The notes: a model not told the origin generated them from the sequence alone. A stretch of DNA of 64,000 bases from Bugulina stolonifera (GCA_935421135.1 OW285187.1:12859929-12923928), one strand, 5' to 3'. Positions 21,001 through 33,897 are shown, counted from the first letter of the stretch. Made by a program: numbers and translations.

Positions 21001-22351
21001 CTTATGGTTTAGTCAACAATAAGCAATGCTTGTCTAAAGAGAGCTTGTCTACAATATCCTACCCTGTGTATGATGATTATATAGAACCTGTATATTACCT
21101 TGAGCAGCTCCTTCAATGATTCCTGGCAAGTCAAGAAGCTGAATATTGGCACCATTATACTATTAAATACATAGCAATAGACCATTATACATTAGCCATT
21201 CTATGAAGGGCTTTATTCAACATGAACTGATCTGAGCGAAAACTGCAAAAAGTAACACACTGTATAAATCAACTGCTGGGGGAGGAGGATTTGAGAACTT
21301 TGACAGTCCTGGGAATCACTCAGTTAATGATAAATATACACCATGTTTAGCCTACTCAAAGAACTCACCTCTATGACTCCAGGGATACACGTAAGTGTCG
21401 TGAATTCATACCCAGCAGCCTCACTCTGAGTCTTCGTAACTGTAGTGAGGAGCGTAGACTAAAATATTAAATAATTGCAATATTGTATTCCCATACTATG
21501 ATTTGATAAAACATGATTCAAGAACAGGCTGTCGCAAAAAACATTTCACATTAAATATGGTGATTAGACTCACAGCACACCTTTAGGCTTTAAACACAGG
21601 TTCACCATTTGAATGTTGTGTGTGCAATTGCTATATTCTATGGATCAATACCAGGTAAAGGTCAAAGTTACATTCTCATACGAAAAAACACAATGAAGTT
21701 GAACTTCTGGTGCTTTTCTACTCCAAGCGATAAGCACAGAAAAATTTAAGATGCAAAATTGTGTGACAACTCGTACTACAAACCTTTCCAACTGAAGGAA
21801 AGCCTATCAACGCAACTCTGGCATCACCAGACTTCAAGACATCAAAACCTTCTCCCTAAAATCAGATTAGTGCAATAAGAACAGAAACACAACATTTACC
21901 ATCATGCCATGAATTCAATTAGACCCGTTGAAGGAAGTTAACAACTAATGGTTTGTGTAATAGATAATTCTAGAAAGTTTAGTTACCTACCTTTGGACCT
22001 GATTTTGAAGTTGGTTCTATCAACTGTGCACGATATCGAGCAAGTTTGGCTTTTAACAAACCCAAATGGTATTCCGTTGCTACAATAATATCAACTAAAA
22101 TTACATAAAAATTTAAAACCTACACGTTTGTGCCCATAGTAACAGCCTAAACCTACATCGGGTAAAATCAGGAAACTGATTATACTTATATATTATATAA
22201 CATTTTTGCTGGATTCTTGCTCGCTTTGAAAAGAGATATTCAGTTTAGAAATGGCCTGAATGAGAAAGGCTGACATATTAAATTGACCTTTATTCTTCTG
22301 GGTTCGAGCCATCTCCCTCTCAATCTCAGCTATCTTCTCCAAGATCCCCAT
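18098..22351 (-). CDS. DRG2: Developmentally regulated GTP-binding protein 2
   Basis: OBG/DRG-family translational GTPase of the cytosol, normally stabilised by a DFRP2/RWDD1-type partner. Exons in transcript order: 22351-22288, 22079-21991, 21855-21784, 21458-21369, 21159-21099, 20209-20119, 20019-19856, 19419-19322, 19118-19042, 18842-18695, 18395-18342, 18184-18098. The total is 1095 bp, 364 aa, exactly the human DRG2 length. G motifs: G1 GFPSVGKST (69-77), G3 DLPG (115-118), G4 NKID (246-249), G5 SCNMK (269-273). The start [20 protein letters not shown] and the segment [19 protein letters not shown] ([19 protein letters not shown]) are DRG2-type, not DRG1-type. A C-terminal TGS domain covers about residue 290 to the end. 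The intron between exons 5 and 6 holds a SINE with a nested insertion. Confidence 0.97.
20328..20902 (+). mobile_element. tRNA-derived SINE, copy 1 (interrupted)
   Basis: The head is tRNA-like with an internal pol III promoter: A box TGGCTGAGTGG (20341-20351), B box GGTTCGAATCC (20385-20395), a closing 7-bp acceptor helix (20337-20343 with 20399-20405), a 5-bp anticodon stem, but A instead of the conserved U at position 33. It is followed by the body shared with the copy at 25716-26017 (AGGAAGAGCATCCAGCCACA, later GCAGTGCAAGCTGCAAGGGG). AGAAGAA occurs on both sides (20321-20327 and 20903-20909), a possible 7-bp target duplication. A second element (20455-20723) is inserted in the body. It lies in a DRG2 intron on the antisense strand. 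Confidence 0.85.
20455..20723. mobile_element. Short TIR-like element nested in the SINE
   Basis: Compared with the uninterrupted SINE at 25716-26017, this 269-bp block is extra. It starts GTGTCTTCGTGACC and ends with the imperfect inverse GGTCGCGAAACCACC. TATAAG occurs on both sides of the block. A homologous block lies at 27748-27958 in FBXW2 intron 1. No coding capacity. Superfamily unknown. Confidence 0.75.
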
Positions 22352-25300
22352 CCTGCCAGACTACAGGCTATTCTTGCAAGTTCAGATCGATTCAGTGTTG
22401 TGTCATTAGTTACCTACTAATATCTACAGAGATATACAAACCAGTGAATGTTCTCAATATTTACTGTTAATACAGTGTTCATTTTTGGCATACGCATGAG
22501 AATTAGTAGCAATGAGTTGATTTTTGGGTTTCCTATTTGGGTGCTGAGGACCTTCTATCATTAACACAATCTTGTTTCTATCATGTACCGCTATAATAGT
22601 GGTATGGTGTAATTGGTATCACCGTCAATGCAGAATCGACTATGGTTGCACTCCTACTATGTACCATCCAAATAACATCATTTTAATTAATTAAACCAAA
22701 TTCCTTACCCATCATTATTTGTACACTTCCCTCGTGCAATATGTAATAAATCCTGGATATCCCCCATTTATAAGCCTAGTAGGTGAATCACAAGTAATAC
22801 ATTATGGTATCTGATATTTATTGTGTAATTTAAATTTGAAAGTCGATTATTTAAAATACAACTCCGATTGTAATTTTTGCCGAATTTGATATATTTGTTT
22901 TGATTTCAAGTTATTGTCGTCTCATTTTTGAACTTCGCTTAATTTCAAGTTTTTCTGTTCTTACTGTTTATCACAGGGTTTTAGAATGGGGACTGATTGC
23001 ATCTTACACTTGGGCACACCAGATTCATATCTCTTCTGCGCAGAACTCTTGCTGATCCCAAGATAGCAGATTTCTGCATTGTTTCCACAGGGAGGTTGAT
23101 GTCTAGAATACTACGATAAGCTGACAGCATTTTAGGTAAAGTTCCAAGGTCACCAACAATTACAATTATTATTGTATCGACTTACAGAAGAAATACAAAT
23201 AGTTTATAATTTCCGATTACAATCTTGATACTAGCCTCTTTCCAATCACATAAAAAACAGTTGGGCACTAATTTTTTAAAGTTCTCACTGAGATCATACA
23301 TCTGTGCATTGTTAATGAATATGAGAACACTGCAGTTTTAGAACACTATAAAAATTTTATTGTATTAAAGTTTTTGTATATTTATCTTTAACTATGTTTT
23401 TATGCAACAAATTTATCTTTTGAACAGTCAAATACTGGAAATGGAAATATCAGTCCCAGACCAACTAGCATTGTTAGTTGGACACGTGACGCATATGGAC
23501 TCATTTTGTGGATACTGGACTCATTTATATGCTACAGTGAGCTATGCTTATAATCCAGCCAATAAATAGCCTACCTGGCTTGCATTAGGCCTCTAAGCAT
23601 TGCTTGCATTTCTATGAAGTTATCATCTTTCATGTTCAACAAATTTTTAGCAGTCTTAGTTCTACTAATACATGAAAGCTAACCTCAAGAGGTAATACAA
23701 TATTTGGTATGGAACAGAGTTCTACTACATGTAGCTTCAACTTGCTTTGAATTCGAATTTGGTAAAACTGATTACACATGCAAATAAAAAGTCAAGATCC
23801 ATTTCATCAATAAAATCAAACAAGAACAGAATATAACCTTCTAAGTCAGTAGGCCCTATCAATGTTTTTGTCATCTATCATTTTTTCTACTCTATTACTT
23901 AAATTGATATTCTGTTGAGTAGTAATAGGGTTTGTTATTGTACTTTATCATTGTCTTTTATTTTCATATCCGAATCATACCCAAAGCCTGGTGTTTGACC
24001 TAAAGCTAAAAATGTAAAATATAGGCTAATAATATCTTAGATAGAACATCTATGCAATTTGGCAAAAGAGTACAGAAAGTTTTGTAACATAGACTACTAT
24101 TAGTACAGTCATCATTCTGCAATTGTTAAGTGGTAAATAGGCCCACATATTTAGAAAACACTTCTGTAACTTAACAGCTACAACTTCCTGCTTCCCAAAA
24201 CATGTTCGACTCATTTTTACATTTTTTCAATTCATTTTTACAAATTGTGGTTGGACACTGTTGATTGCATATAGGTTGCATGAGTATTGTAATATGCAAG
24301 TTGTCACACTGTTTTATTCATGTCATTTACAGTACTCAATTTGTGTTTGTAAATGCCATCAAATGCCTAGAGTGGACCTTTGATATAATATACAGTTACT
24401 AACTCATCAACAGTCTTGAACTTTATCAAAGCAAACACATAACATAAACAGACACCCTGTACACCAGCTCAACAACCTTAAAAAAGGAAGCTTCACTAGT
24501 AAGTAATCAGTAGACTTGACTAACTATGATTTGTTATTTTGTAACAGATATTCTAACTTCAAGGAATTTAGGACACTCTAACTCCACCATGACAATGGTA
24601 CAAAAATAGGCTTTTGTTAGATTGATTGTTCAGCTTAGAAATATTACCTTGCCGTTTAGATTATCATTTCTGGTAATAAATATTGGTAATTAGCGAACGT
24701 ATGTTAATGATTCAAGAAATTTTTTATTATCCATTACCAAAACAACAATAATAAATACCAATTATGATTATTAATAACTAAAATTAAAATAATAAAATAA
24801 TTATATTATTACATTACTAATTATTATAATATTAATATAAAAATAATTAATATAAGAATAATTATAAAATAATTATTTAATTTATCTAGAATTATTAATT
24901 ATTTGAACTGCCTAAAAGTACATGATATTGTACCAAAAAAGCATATGCTAAAATTCTGCATTGTGGAGAGAAACGAGTTTATTTGTTATGATTACTAATA
25001 TGCCTACTATGGGGTTTCACTAATTAACTGAAATTAAAAACTAAAATTAAATAAGTATTAGTATAATATTTTAACAATTTTTCAATGCCACATTATTTTT
25101 TAATTAGACTAGAATCAGTTATTTCATTTGTATAATAATTTTCTAGATGGTGTTTTACACTGTTATAGACGAAGGGTTGTGGCATTCTTGGATATTGGTC
25201 TTATATGTCAAGGCCGCAGTGAAGGAACTGTCTAGCGAATCAAATAAGTTTGTGTTTCCTTTGTTTTTGCCCGAGAAATAGTTTCAGCACCTAGATTTTC

Positions 25301-25700
25301 TCTAAAATATTTCTGTCTAATAAATTACACACGAGAGTCAAATCCGCGCAAAGGCGAAATTTCCCTAATTATTTTGCAAAATTTGGTTTTGTACATGATT
25401 ATAATGATATATATGTATATATATTTATATAAAGTATGAATAAATTTGTTTTGGTAATATTTTGTATTGTTCTTAATACTGTATAGTAAATTTTATGTGA
25501 ATAAAAATATGACTAACTAGCCAACTCAATCTATAACAGAATATTTATAAAAAAATTAATATTCAACTCAATTGATTTTATTTTAGAATCATCAAACAAT
25601 AACAATATCACTATTATTTTATTAATTAGTTGATAAGACAGAGAAAGTGATATCACCAAACAAACCTAGTTGAATCGAGAGTCAAAGAAACTATTATCGT
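22352..25700. other. Intergenic region upstream of DRG2, AT-rich, repeat-derived in part
   Basis: No supported gene. The DRG2 promoter must lie at the left end. Sequence around 23460-23550 and 24180-24260 matches, inverted, parts of 6780-7110. Tracts at 24710-24900 and 25020-25600 are extremely AT-rich. Confidence 0.5.
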
Positions 25701-25715
25701 AAAGTCGATGAGTAT

Positions 25716-26017
25716 AAAAACTCACCCGCTTATACTCCTCGGCATGACCAGCCCCTTGCAGCTTGCACTGCCGGGTGCCAGTGCTGGCCAACTCCCTGTG
25801 AGAAAAGCCCAGATGACATGACCCTTTCTTTGGCAGGGGTAGAGGAGTTGCCTTGAAGCCATGCTGGCTAGTATGACCCCAAGGACTTTTATATGAGGCA
25901 CAAGAGAAATTGTGGCTGGATGCTCTTCCTAACACCACCGTGACCAGGACTTGAACCTGGAACCTTCAGCATGAAAGCTCAGCATTTTAACACCTAAGCC
26001 ACGGCTGCTCCCTTCCT
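25716..26017 (-). mobile_element. tRNA-derived SINE, copy 2 (complete, with 15-bp target duplication)
   Basis: Reverse-strand copy of the SINE at 20328. B box GGTTCAAGTCC is the complement of 25947-25957, and a degenerate A box is near 25999-26011. Flanking direct repeats AAAGTC-G/T-ATGAGTAT at 25701-25715 and 26018-26032 match at 14 of 15 bases. This is the signature of LINE-type target-primed insertion and fixes the element ends. Confidence 0.9.
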
Positions 26018-26358
26018 AAAGTCTATGAGTATGAATTTGTTTATTATTTAGTATAATAATCTAATAATGATGATGATCATAATGTTCAAATTAAATTTAT
26101 TGTAGAAATCAAATTTAGAAATTGTAAAAGTGGTACTCCAGAGTTTGAATTAAACTTGAGTCAACAACAAAAAAATGAAATGAATTTTTAACACAATAAT
26201 GTTAGTATAAGCACTTTTCAATGACATTCAGGAATCTTCAGCAATGATTATATTTATTATGGTAACTTAAAAATCAAGCAATGAATTGTAGTAATTGTAT
26301 TATGTAGTGTTATAATTTATTTATGTAACTTTCTGCATCAAAGATATTTTATCTGCCT

Positions 26359-26690
26359 GCAGCCAAGGACTTGTTTCTATATCTGTGGAAATAACGCAGC
26401 CATGTCTGACATCTGAGCCCGAAACTCTACAATACCTAACCGTCGAGCCCAGTGAGTAGGCATTAACTGGTGAGCAGTAACTGTATCCTGAACCAATTGA
26501 ACTCGAGACATCCCTCAATAGTCACTTTGCCTATATAGGTCTCGTCTCCAGCTCGTTCACCAGTGAAGCTTCCTTTTTGACAAAACCAAACTGGTGTAAG
26601 GGTTCGTGTACTTATCTACTGGACAAGGAGATTGGATGCTATGGCAAGGATCGGCTATTTCCACAGATGTAGAACCAAGTCCTTGGCTGC
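26359..26690. mobile_element. 332-bp terminal-inverted-repeat element
   Basis: Arms at 26359-26393 and 26656-26690 are inverted copies of each other (33 of 35 bases), starting GCAGCCAAGGACTTG and containing ATCTGTGGAAATA. The interior has no coding potential. I could not find an obvious target duplication, so the superfamily is open. It may be an old MITE or a foldback element. Confidence 0.75.
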
Positions 26691-27208
26691 TCACAAGTCA
26701 AATACCTTCACTACATAAAAATATTATGTATAAAGTATGGCCAAACCCCTATACCAATCTGGTTATTGCGCTATTTTCTGTTAAATATCACATTGTGACC
26801 ATTTAAGCAAAATGTTGCTAGGATTTTATTCTCATTGTTAAATAATTCAGTTCATATTATATTAATATTATTGTGCTTCCATTGAGTATTAGTTTATCTC
26901 AATTTGTCCTCCTATTATAATCATTTAACAATACTACCATCAGTAAATCAATTTTAAACATCAATATATTACGTCATGTGTTATATAAATATTGAGTGAA
27001 AATTATAATTCTATAAATTTGTTTTGTAGCAACTTGCCTGTTTGCCAAATCAGCAAGTTCCATGGAAGCATATATTTGCAATTGTTACATAATTACATTT
27101 ACATGATGAACAACATGATTGCATCCATGATGTACATTTATCGCCTATGTCTATAATTTGTTGGTGTTTGTGTACATTTTAGGCTTTATTATCAATATTT
27201 AATCTGTA
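26691..27208. other. Upstream region of FBXW2
   Basis: AT-rich 5' flank. No distinctive promoter element seen. Confidence 0.4.
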
Positions 27209-30200
27209 ATGGCTGAAAAGGATGGCTACTTGTCTTCTAACCATGAAGGTGATGCAGTTGGAGTTTGGCTGAAGTCTGTTGGACACCAGTTTGCTGGCCT
27301 TGACGATGATAACAAAAACAGGTTGTTACTTATGAGCAGAAGGTCTATGTTACGTGTACATGTACATAGTTAAATGAGCACAAAAACCTAGTTTTCTCAT
27401 TTTAAATCATAATCTGTAACTAAACTCAACATTTCTGTTGTTACCGTAACTTCTTGATATTTGGTGCTGCTTTTGCATGCATATGTCATAGTAATAGCAG
27501 TATATTTACCCTGATCAGTGGTAGTAACATACATGCCCAATTTGCATTCTACACTGTAGTTTGATAGCCTACACACTCTAAGGACTAGAAGAAGCAATTT
27601 ATTAATATATGTACTGATGGGCCTGCTCCATGAAATATAGCCAACTTGTTGCAGCACTTAGCACAGTGGTTAGCTCAGCCGTAGCTTAGACTATAATTGT
27701 TAAGTTGCCATTTAGTTGGAAAGCTAAGCAATAGAATGTCGCTTTTAGTGTCTTCGCTTCCTAAATTTCAGGCACAAGCCAACTTGCTAAAAGCAAAATC
27801 CTCACTTTCGTGCAAGAAACCTAGGTTTGCCAATGATTTAGGGATGGTTTTTTCCCACCAAGCGAAATCCCAGGTCAATAGTCCTTTTGGCCTAGGCCGG
27901 ACGGCCGTCTTTGGATTTTTATTTGCGACCCAGGTCAGTCTACGAGGTCGCGAAGACGCTATCTGTCACTCAATGTTCTCTGTCAGCCATCAACTCAGTG
28001 TAGAGAGCTGTTCATTTATCAACTACAGCTATTTTATGGATTTGTGTGCATGCATGGAGTCAGTTCTTACATGTGTGTATGTTTAGACTCTTATCTGCAA
28101 TATAACTAATGCATTTGTTTGCTTAACTGTAGAACTCTGGACTACCTTATACAGAACAGTGGAGCCAAGCAGCTTTATCATCTTTCAGAGAAACTCAATT
28201 GTTTGTTAAAAAGAGACTTTCTAAAGCTCCTACCAATGGAGATGAGGTTTTACTTACTGAGATTTTTGGATCCAAAATCCTTGCTGGCTTGTTGCCAGGT
28301 TAGCAAAGGTTGGAATAAGACGGTTAACAGCTGCGTAGATTGCTGGAAAAGATCATGTGAAAAAATTGGTAACCTTCAGCCCTTTATTTTATTTATATCT
28401 TTGTACTTCATCTTCCAGCAGTCAGAAATGGAGCATGTAATAGATATTAGCAGAATGACCTGTTGTTGCTTACCTTCTGTTCATAAGGACTTCTCAATTG
28501 GCTTTAGAAATGGTAGACAAAGTGATGCAAGTCAGTTTATGTTATCACTCTGTTTGTTGTTTCCATAATGACATACTTCTCGTTTTTTCTGTAGCAGCAC
28601 ATGCCAACTCTTAAAGTTCTCCACCAGCTTAGAAGGAATTGAGCTGTTTCAGTTCAACGGCCTATGTATATTGTAGGGGTTAAAATATCAGACGATATCA
28701 GCTGTGCCAAGGAATATAAACGACTATTTACAACAGTCTATTCACGTCAGACGAGCTTGAATAATGGGACAGCTCTTACTGCTGAGTACCTGCATGGTCA
28801 TACTGACAGGGTGATGGCTATATATTATCATGATGGTTTACTTGCAACGGGTAGGCTATCAATAAGTACATATATATACATATACATATGGCTAACAGAA
28901 ATTCCGACTGTGCCTGATAGAGCCCTTATTTTGGCTCCCAATATGTGTTGAAGGTATTATTTTTGGTTCTACAGTTTTCCATAGTTTTTTACTCTTAGGC
29001 CTACATACTGTTTGCCTCTATTTTACTGTAAGTCTATATCAAAGTAGTAAAACATCAAGTGAAAATTTGTTTTTTCTATGCCTTTAGTGATTAGTTCTAC
29101 ATTTTCCATCCATTTTCCAGCTGTTCATCAATGGCTTTGATCTAAGGTTACAAAAGTTTGTTGTGCGACTTAAACAGTAATCGTTGTTTAGCTAGTTGAA
29201 TGCCTTTTAATTGTTTCCTGATATGTAAATGCAAAGATATAATGTGTGCTGTAGGTTCAGATGACCGTACTGTCCGCCTGTGGGACTGTGAGACTGGGCA
29301 TTGTTTAAAGATATACAACACGCACACCGTAGCTGATGTCAAGTTTGATAGTAAGCAGCTTATTACAGCATCATTTGATAACACAGCGGCCTGTTGGGAC
29401 CGTGCTACAGGAAGTAGAATGAGGCACTACAGAGGTCATGTGGGTGCCGTATTCACTGTAGATTTTGATGAGGATGTGGACATACTAGTTACAGGTAAGA
29501 GTAATAGTCACAGATAAGAGTAATAGTCACAGGTAAGAGTAATAATCACAGTAAGAGTAATAGTCAGAGTAAGAGTAATAGTCAGAGTAAGAGTAATAGT
29601 CACAGTAAGAGTACTAGTCACAGGTGTGAGTATTAGTCACAGGTGAGAGTTCAGTGATCGAAAGCTATGCTAGCAGTCAAGATTGACTAACACTTATTAT
29701 AAAATCCTGACAGTTGATCATATGTCATGGCACCCAGCATGCTTGCAGAATATAAATAAGAATTATTATGGTATTTTACTCTGTGTAGTATTTAGCTCCC
29801 GTGTGTGTTGTTTACGTGCACTAGCAGTATTGCATATATAATATTAAGTTTCAACACTTGAAAACATGTAGCGATGCTTCTGCGCAGTATTTGATACAGG
29901 AAAGGGCTGGTATCTTCCTATTTTGATATTTTTCCAATAATTCTACAATCGATTCTTGCATTCACATCTGCTACAACGCCACAAATGTACACAGTTGAGT
30001 ACAGTCCAATGACCCTGTTATTAGGAGGGATTGACTACACCATCAAGATATGGATGTTTTCTGAAGCTCTTCTGTTGCATTCACTTAACACTTACAATGC
30101 CGGATGGATAACTAAAGTGTTAGTTCACAGACCTGATACTAACAGTAAACACTTCTCTGTTGTCTGCATTGACTTCTCCTTCATCTACGTTTGGAATATT

Positions 30201-32095
30201 GCAGGCCGCCATCAGGTATACTATTCCTATGGTATACATGTGCAGCGTAAAATACATTGTTCTCTGCTCTACGTGTATATGTGGTTTGGAATTTATTTAT
30301 TTTCTTATCCTTTTTGGGATTCATTAAATTGTATTTCTTTCTATGTTGCTATATATTTGACTGTATATATGGCCTTTGAAACCTAGAAACCAATCTAAAT
30401 GTGACATTAACTATTTGTAGGGAATTGGTTAGTGATGTCTGCTACAAAAGCAGCATTTAGTACGTTACTTTGCTTTTATACGTTTGATATCTTCTGGTAC
30501 TATATAAGTTACCAACTAGTATGGAGGACTTATTACTCATCAAGGTATATCAATGTATGGAATGTACATGCTATATCTCAGGTATAAAATTTGTCGACTT
30601 ATAAACATTATTTGCATATTTGCATATGTGTACATTAATTTTTATATTTAAACCTTTTGTGAACTGCAGTTTTTCATTGTTGTAGGTTAGTGATTTTAAA
30701 GGATGGCCAGCTGCACATAGCTGCTTTGTTCCCACTCTTCTAAGGCAAAAAAGTGACCTCTACTGCTGTGTGTCTGATATCCAGCATAGCATATTCTCTA
30801 TACAGAAAAATAGCCTCGTTTGTAAGTTTCTATTGGTTTCAATATTGATTACTCCTTTGTATTGGTCCATTGCTGCCTTTTATACTGACACATGACAACA
30901 TATACCGACATATACCGACATATGACGACATACACTGACATACCGATATATGATGACTTATGGTGACATACCAACATATGACAACATACACTGACATACC
31001 GACATATGACGTATCCTTGTAGATTTAGAATTCTGAGATTGTTCAACTGATTTCATATAGTTAAGCGCAGCCATTGAGTTATTGACCTATAGTTGATGAG
31101 CAGTTTATACATGTAGTCTTTGAAGTTATAGTATACATTACATCGTACAGTATATTAATGTTGTAGATATCATGTATCTATACAGATTGGGTATAATTAT
31201 TTGACGCTTATACACTAATAGCGCAATTTAGTCTTCTATTGGCTTATATGCATGTGTGTTATATATGCTACTTGAATAATATAATATGTATGTATTTTGT
31301 CATTATATTTGTATTATCAATAGGCCGATCGTAGGCCTACGAGTGATTTGGGAAAACAGAAAGGAGACTCTTCATACCTAATAGTACTTCTATCAAACAC
31401 ATCTCTGTTTTATCTTTTATTCTTTTGACAGATAGCACGGGGTCTGAAGTTATACCTATAGCATATTCTGGAGCTGGTATTCAGGCTCTACTGGGTATAG
31501 GTGACCAGTTCTCTATGTTTCTCTCGGACACTCCTGTTGACCACTATATGATTGATATTGTAAACAGTGACTCTAAGAAACTGACTTCCATAGAGTTACC
31601 TGACTGTAGGTAAGTTACTCTGCAGCTGATTGGTTAGATGTACTGTCAAGCCAAGACTTGTAGAAGTGGTGTATTAGTATTCAATTGTTCTCACCTTACA
31701 TTGTAGTGATATTTTGTCATATTTGTTGTATGAAAGTAATAAAAATATTTTGATATGTTCATTTGTTTACCAGCACAGTGCGTTATGTAGTGCGTTATGT
31801 AGTGTATGTTTTGTATTTTTAATGCAGACCAACCAGAAGAGGTTCTACTTTCACATTGGGTGAGCGTGGGTGGCTAGACGGGTTTGATGGTGCCAATGAC
31901 AAAGGTGTTTTCTTTGCTGCTAGTCTGCGTGACCATAGCATATACTTACTCAAATGGAAACCGAGATACCAAAAGCCTGCTTCCAGTAAAGTCTCAGTAG
32001 ATGCTGCTGTGTCAGCGGCTACCAGCGTAGATAAGGCTGATGATTGTGTTAGGCTTAGTAAAATTGGTCATCAATTCACGTCTAAAACCGAGTGA
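27209..32095 (+). CDS. FBXW2: F-box/WD40 repeat protein 2
   Basis: Substrate-recognition subunit of an SCF ubiquitin ligase. Exons: 27209-27321, 28133-28368, 28677-28850, 29255-29494, 30025-30215, 30686-30821, 31432-31609, 31828-32095. The total is 1536 bp, 511 aa (human 454). An FBXW2-type motif LLKRDFLKLLPMEMRFYLL and CCQVSKGWNK form the F-box (about residues 67-108). WD40 repeats run from about 160 to 460, with HTDRVMAIYYHDGLL, SDDRTVRLWDCETGHC, DNTAACWDRATGSR, RGHVGAVFTVDFDEDVDIL and DYTIKIW. The FBXW2-typical end WLDGFDGANDKG and DHSIYLLKWK follows. About 45 residues extend beyond the human C terminus and look unstructured. For the fifth exon I chose the acceptor at 30024, not the one before 29992, because it restores the family's G-x-x-D-Y-T-I-K-I-W spacing. 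The third and sixth exons are the most divergent. Confidence 0.9.
27748..27958. mobile_element. Copy of the nested TIR-like element in FBXW2 intron 1
   Basis: Homologous along its length to 20455-20723: shared AAAGCAAAATCCTCA, TAGGGATGGTTTT, CGAAATCCCAGG-like and TTTTTATTTGCGACCC, with matching ends GTGTCTTCGC and GGTCGCGAAGAC. It lies in intron 1 and creates a spurious open frame there. Confidence 0.8.
29495..29642 (+). repeat. 18-19-bp minisatellite starting at an FBXW2 5' splice site
   Basis: About eight copies of a unit with core TAAGAGTAATAGTCACAG begin at the first intron base after the exon ending 29494. The junction CAG/GTAAGAGT is recreated at 29530-29540. Weaker CAG/GTGTGAG and CAG/GTGAGAG donors occur near 29624 and 29643. 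Confidence 0.95.
30880..31013 (+). repeat. Irregular tandem repeat of short ACATATGAC/ACATACC-type units
   Basis: Many imperfect copies of a 9-10-bp motif (GACATA with CCGA/TGAC variants), also with higher-order duplication, about 60 bp after the FBXW2 exon ending 30821. Confidence 0.85.
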
Positions 32096-33897
32096 TCTAC
32101 ATTAATAACATTATCATAGTAGATACCCCAGTGGCCCAGTTCATGTCATATGAACCTTTTGATTGGAGTTATTACTCCACATACAGGAAAGGACAACTCC
32201 ATTCAGACAGTATATAATATGATTTGAACTAGGATATCAAGAATCAGAAATTATGATTGATGGGTTTGCTAGTAATTATTTAAGTAGTCTAAAGTTGTTG
32301 ATGATCAAAATTCAAAAGCAAACTTATTGGTGCTGCCATCCCAGGGCATAAATCATTCACACCAAGGACCTACCACTGAATATTTTTCATGGTTTAATCA
32401 AATTTTCAGTCCTACCAATCATTGCATCTATTAAACTGGCCCTGCCTAACTACAATGACTTCAAGTTAGTGGTCTCAGTTTAACTGATAATTCTGTGTAT
32501 TGGTATTTACATAAATCCATTCACAGCAGGTGCTGCAGCAGATGGACTGCAGTGCTACCATTTGACTTCATGTATGTGTGCAACATATTCACTGCTTATC
32601 GTAATATATTCATGCTACATATTTTTTCTTTTATCCCAGCAAACAGTTTAAACTTTGGTATGCTGTAAGCACACTGCAAGCATAGATATTATTGCCGGTC
32701 TGGTGTAGTCTAGTAACAATAACAGTATTTCTAGCATAGTTAGTAATTATCCCCCCTGACTGCTGGTCAGTCTTATCTTTGTTTGTTACAGATTTTTATG
32801 TATATTATTATGCTTGAGGCAGAAAGGGCTAAATTTATGCAAGGAGTAGTGTAGGCCCTGGCGGCTTGGAGTGTACCCCTGTCACTACTCCATAGCTACT
32901 AAAACAGTACAATGATATACTGTACATATGCTGTACAACTACACAATCCAGTGTGTAACTCCTTCATTACCACTGTATAATGATTTTAGACGTTATTGTC
33001 AATTTTATTTGTTTCACACAATAAAAAATACAAATATGCTGATCTGATCCGATTTTGTATCCTTATGAAATCATCCTGTAGTTTTTTACTCACCAATACT
33101 TGGTTACTACCCAGTATACTGATTGTTGTAGTCGTCCTTCTATAATCTATACACACAAAGAATTATGAATATTTAGGTGCAGAAATTCTGTACAAGGGGA
33201 TACTGCATAGTTCATATAGCCTGAAAATAGTTTACAATGTGTATTTTCATGTCTGAATGCATTTTCTTTTCCTTGATAAAATTGAAGCCAGAATATTGAG
33301 TTATAACAAAGGGATCATCAATTCTTGATATGGTTTATGTCATCCTTCCACAATTGTATACTACATAATATTACTATTTCCAATCTTCAAACAAATAGAG
33401 ATAAAGTTGATGAACTGGTATTTATGTCAGAGAGTATGTAATTTTGAGATTCTATAGCCTATCCAGCGTGTAAAAATTACCAGTTTAGAATGGCAAAAAA
33501 TTTGAGATACTATGAAACAGTATTGTAGATTTGTAACTCAACAAATTAAATATCTCTACACAAGACTTATATTCTCATAACTGTGCTACTGTACATGCAT
33601 GTGCATGTACTGTACCTTCGAGTGATGTAATGGAAGTTGTTAGCTCTTGTATCATTACCTGATTCAAGAGAACACAACTTTGCTAAAACCAACGTCTTCG
33701 AGGGTGCCAGTAGTTGTTTCTCCTTACTAGCCCATTCTTTGCTGTATACGGACAGAAATCAACTGATTGATGCCTAGGAAAATGATCAAATTTGCAAATT
33801 CACTGAAAAGAAAAAATAGCTGACAAAGCATCGGCGGGTTTACACTATATTTTGTTGCATCTGTTGTTACTGATAGGGCTCTACTACCGTTTAAAAT
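32096..33897. other. FBXW2 3' flank and PSMB3 upstream region
   Basis: AT-rich. It holds the FBXW2 3' UTR and a candidate polyadenylation signal at 33020-33025. No further gene seen. Confidence 0.5.
33020..33025 (+). terminator. Candidate polyadenylation signal of FBXW2
   Basis: AATAAA about 925 bp past the FBXW2 stop. Earlier non-canonical signals are possible. Confidence 0.35.

Noticed and set aside
22590..22665. tRNA-like sequence with A-box TGGTGTAATTGG and an acceptor-like ATAGTGG/CTACTAT pairing
   Set aside because: The anticodon and T arms do not fold, and the B box (GGTTGCACTCC) lacks the conserved TTCGA. At most a decayed tRNA fragment.
25666..25938. 90-residue open frame on the minus strand
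   Set aside because: Lies inside the SINE copy and is not a gene.
27697..28086. 129-residue open frame in FBXW2 intron 1
   Set aside because: It overlaps the repeat at 27748-27958 and shows no family similarity.
30880..31013. CRISPR-like array
   Set aside because: Units are short, irregular and without unique spacers; the context is a eukaryotic intron.
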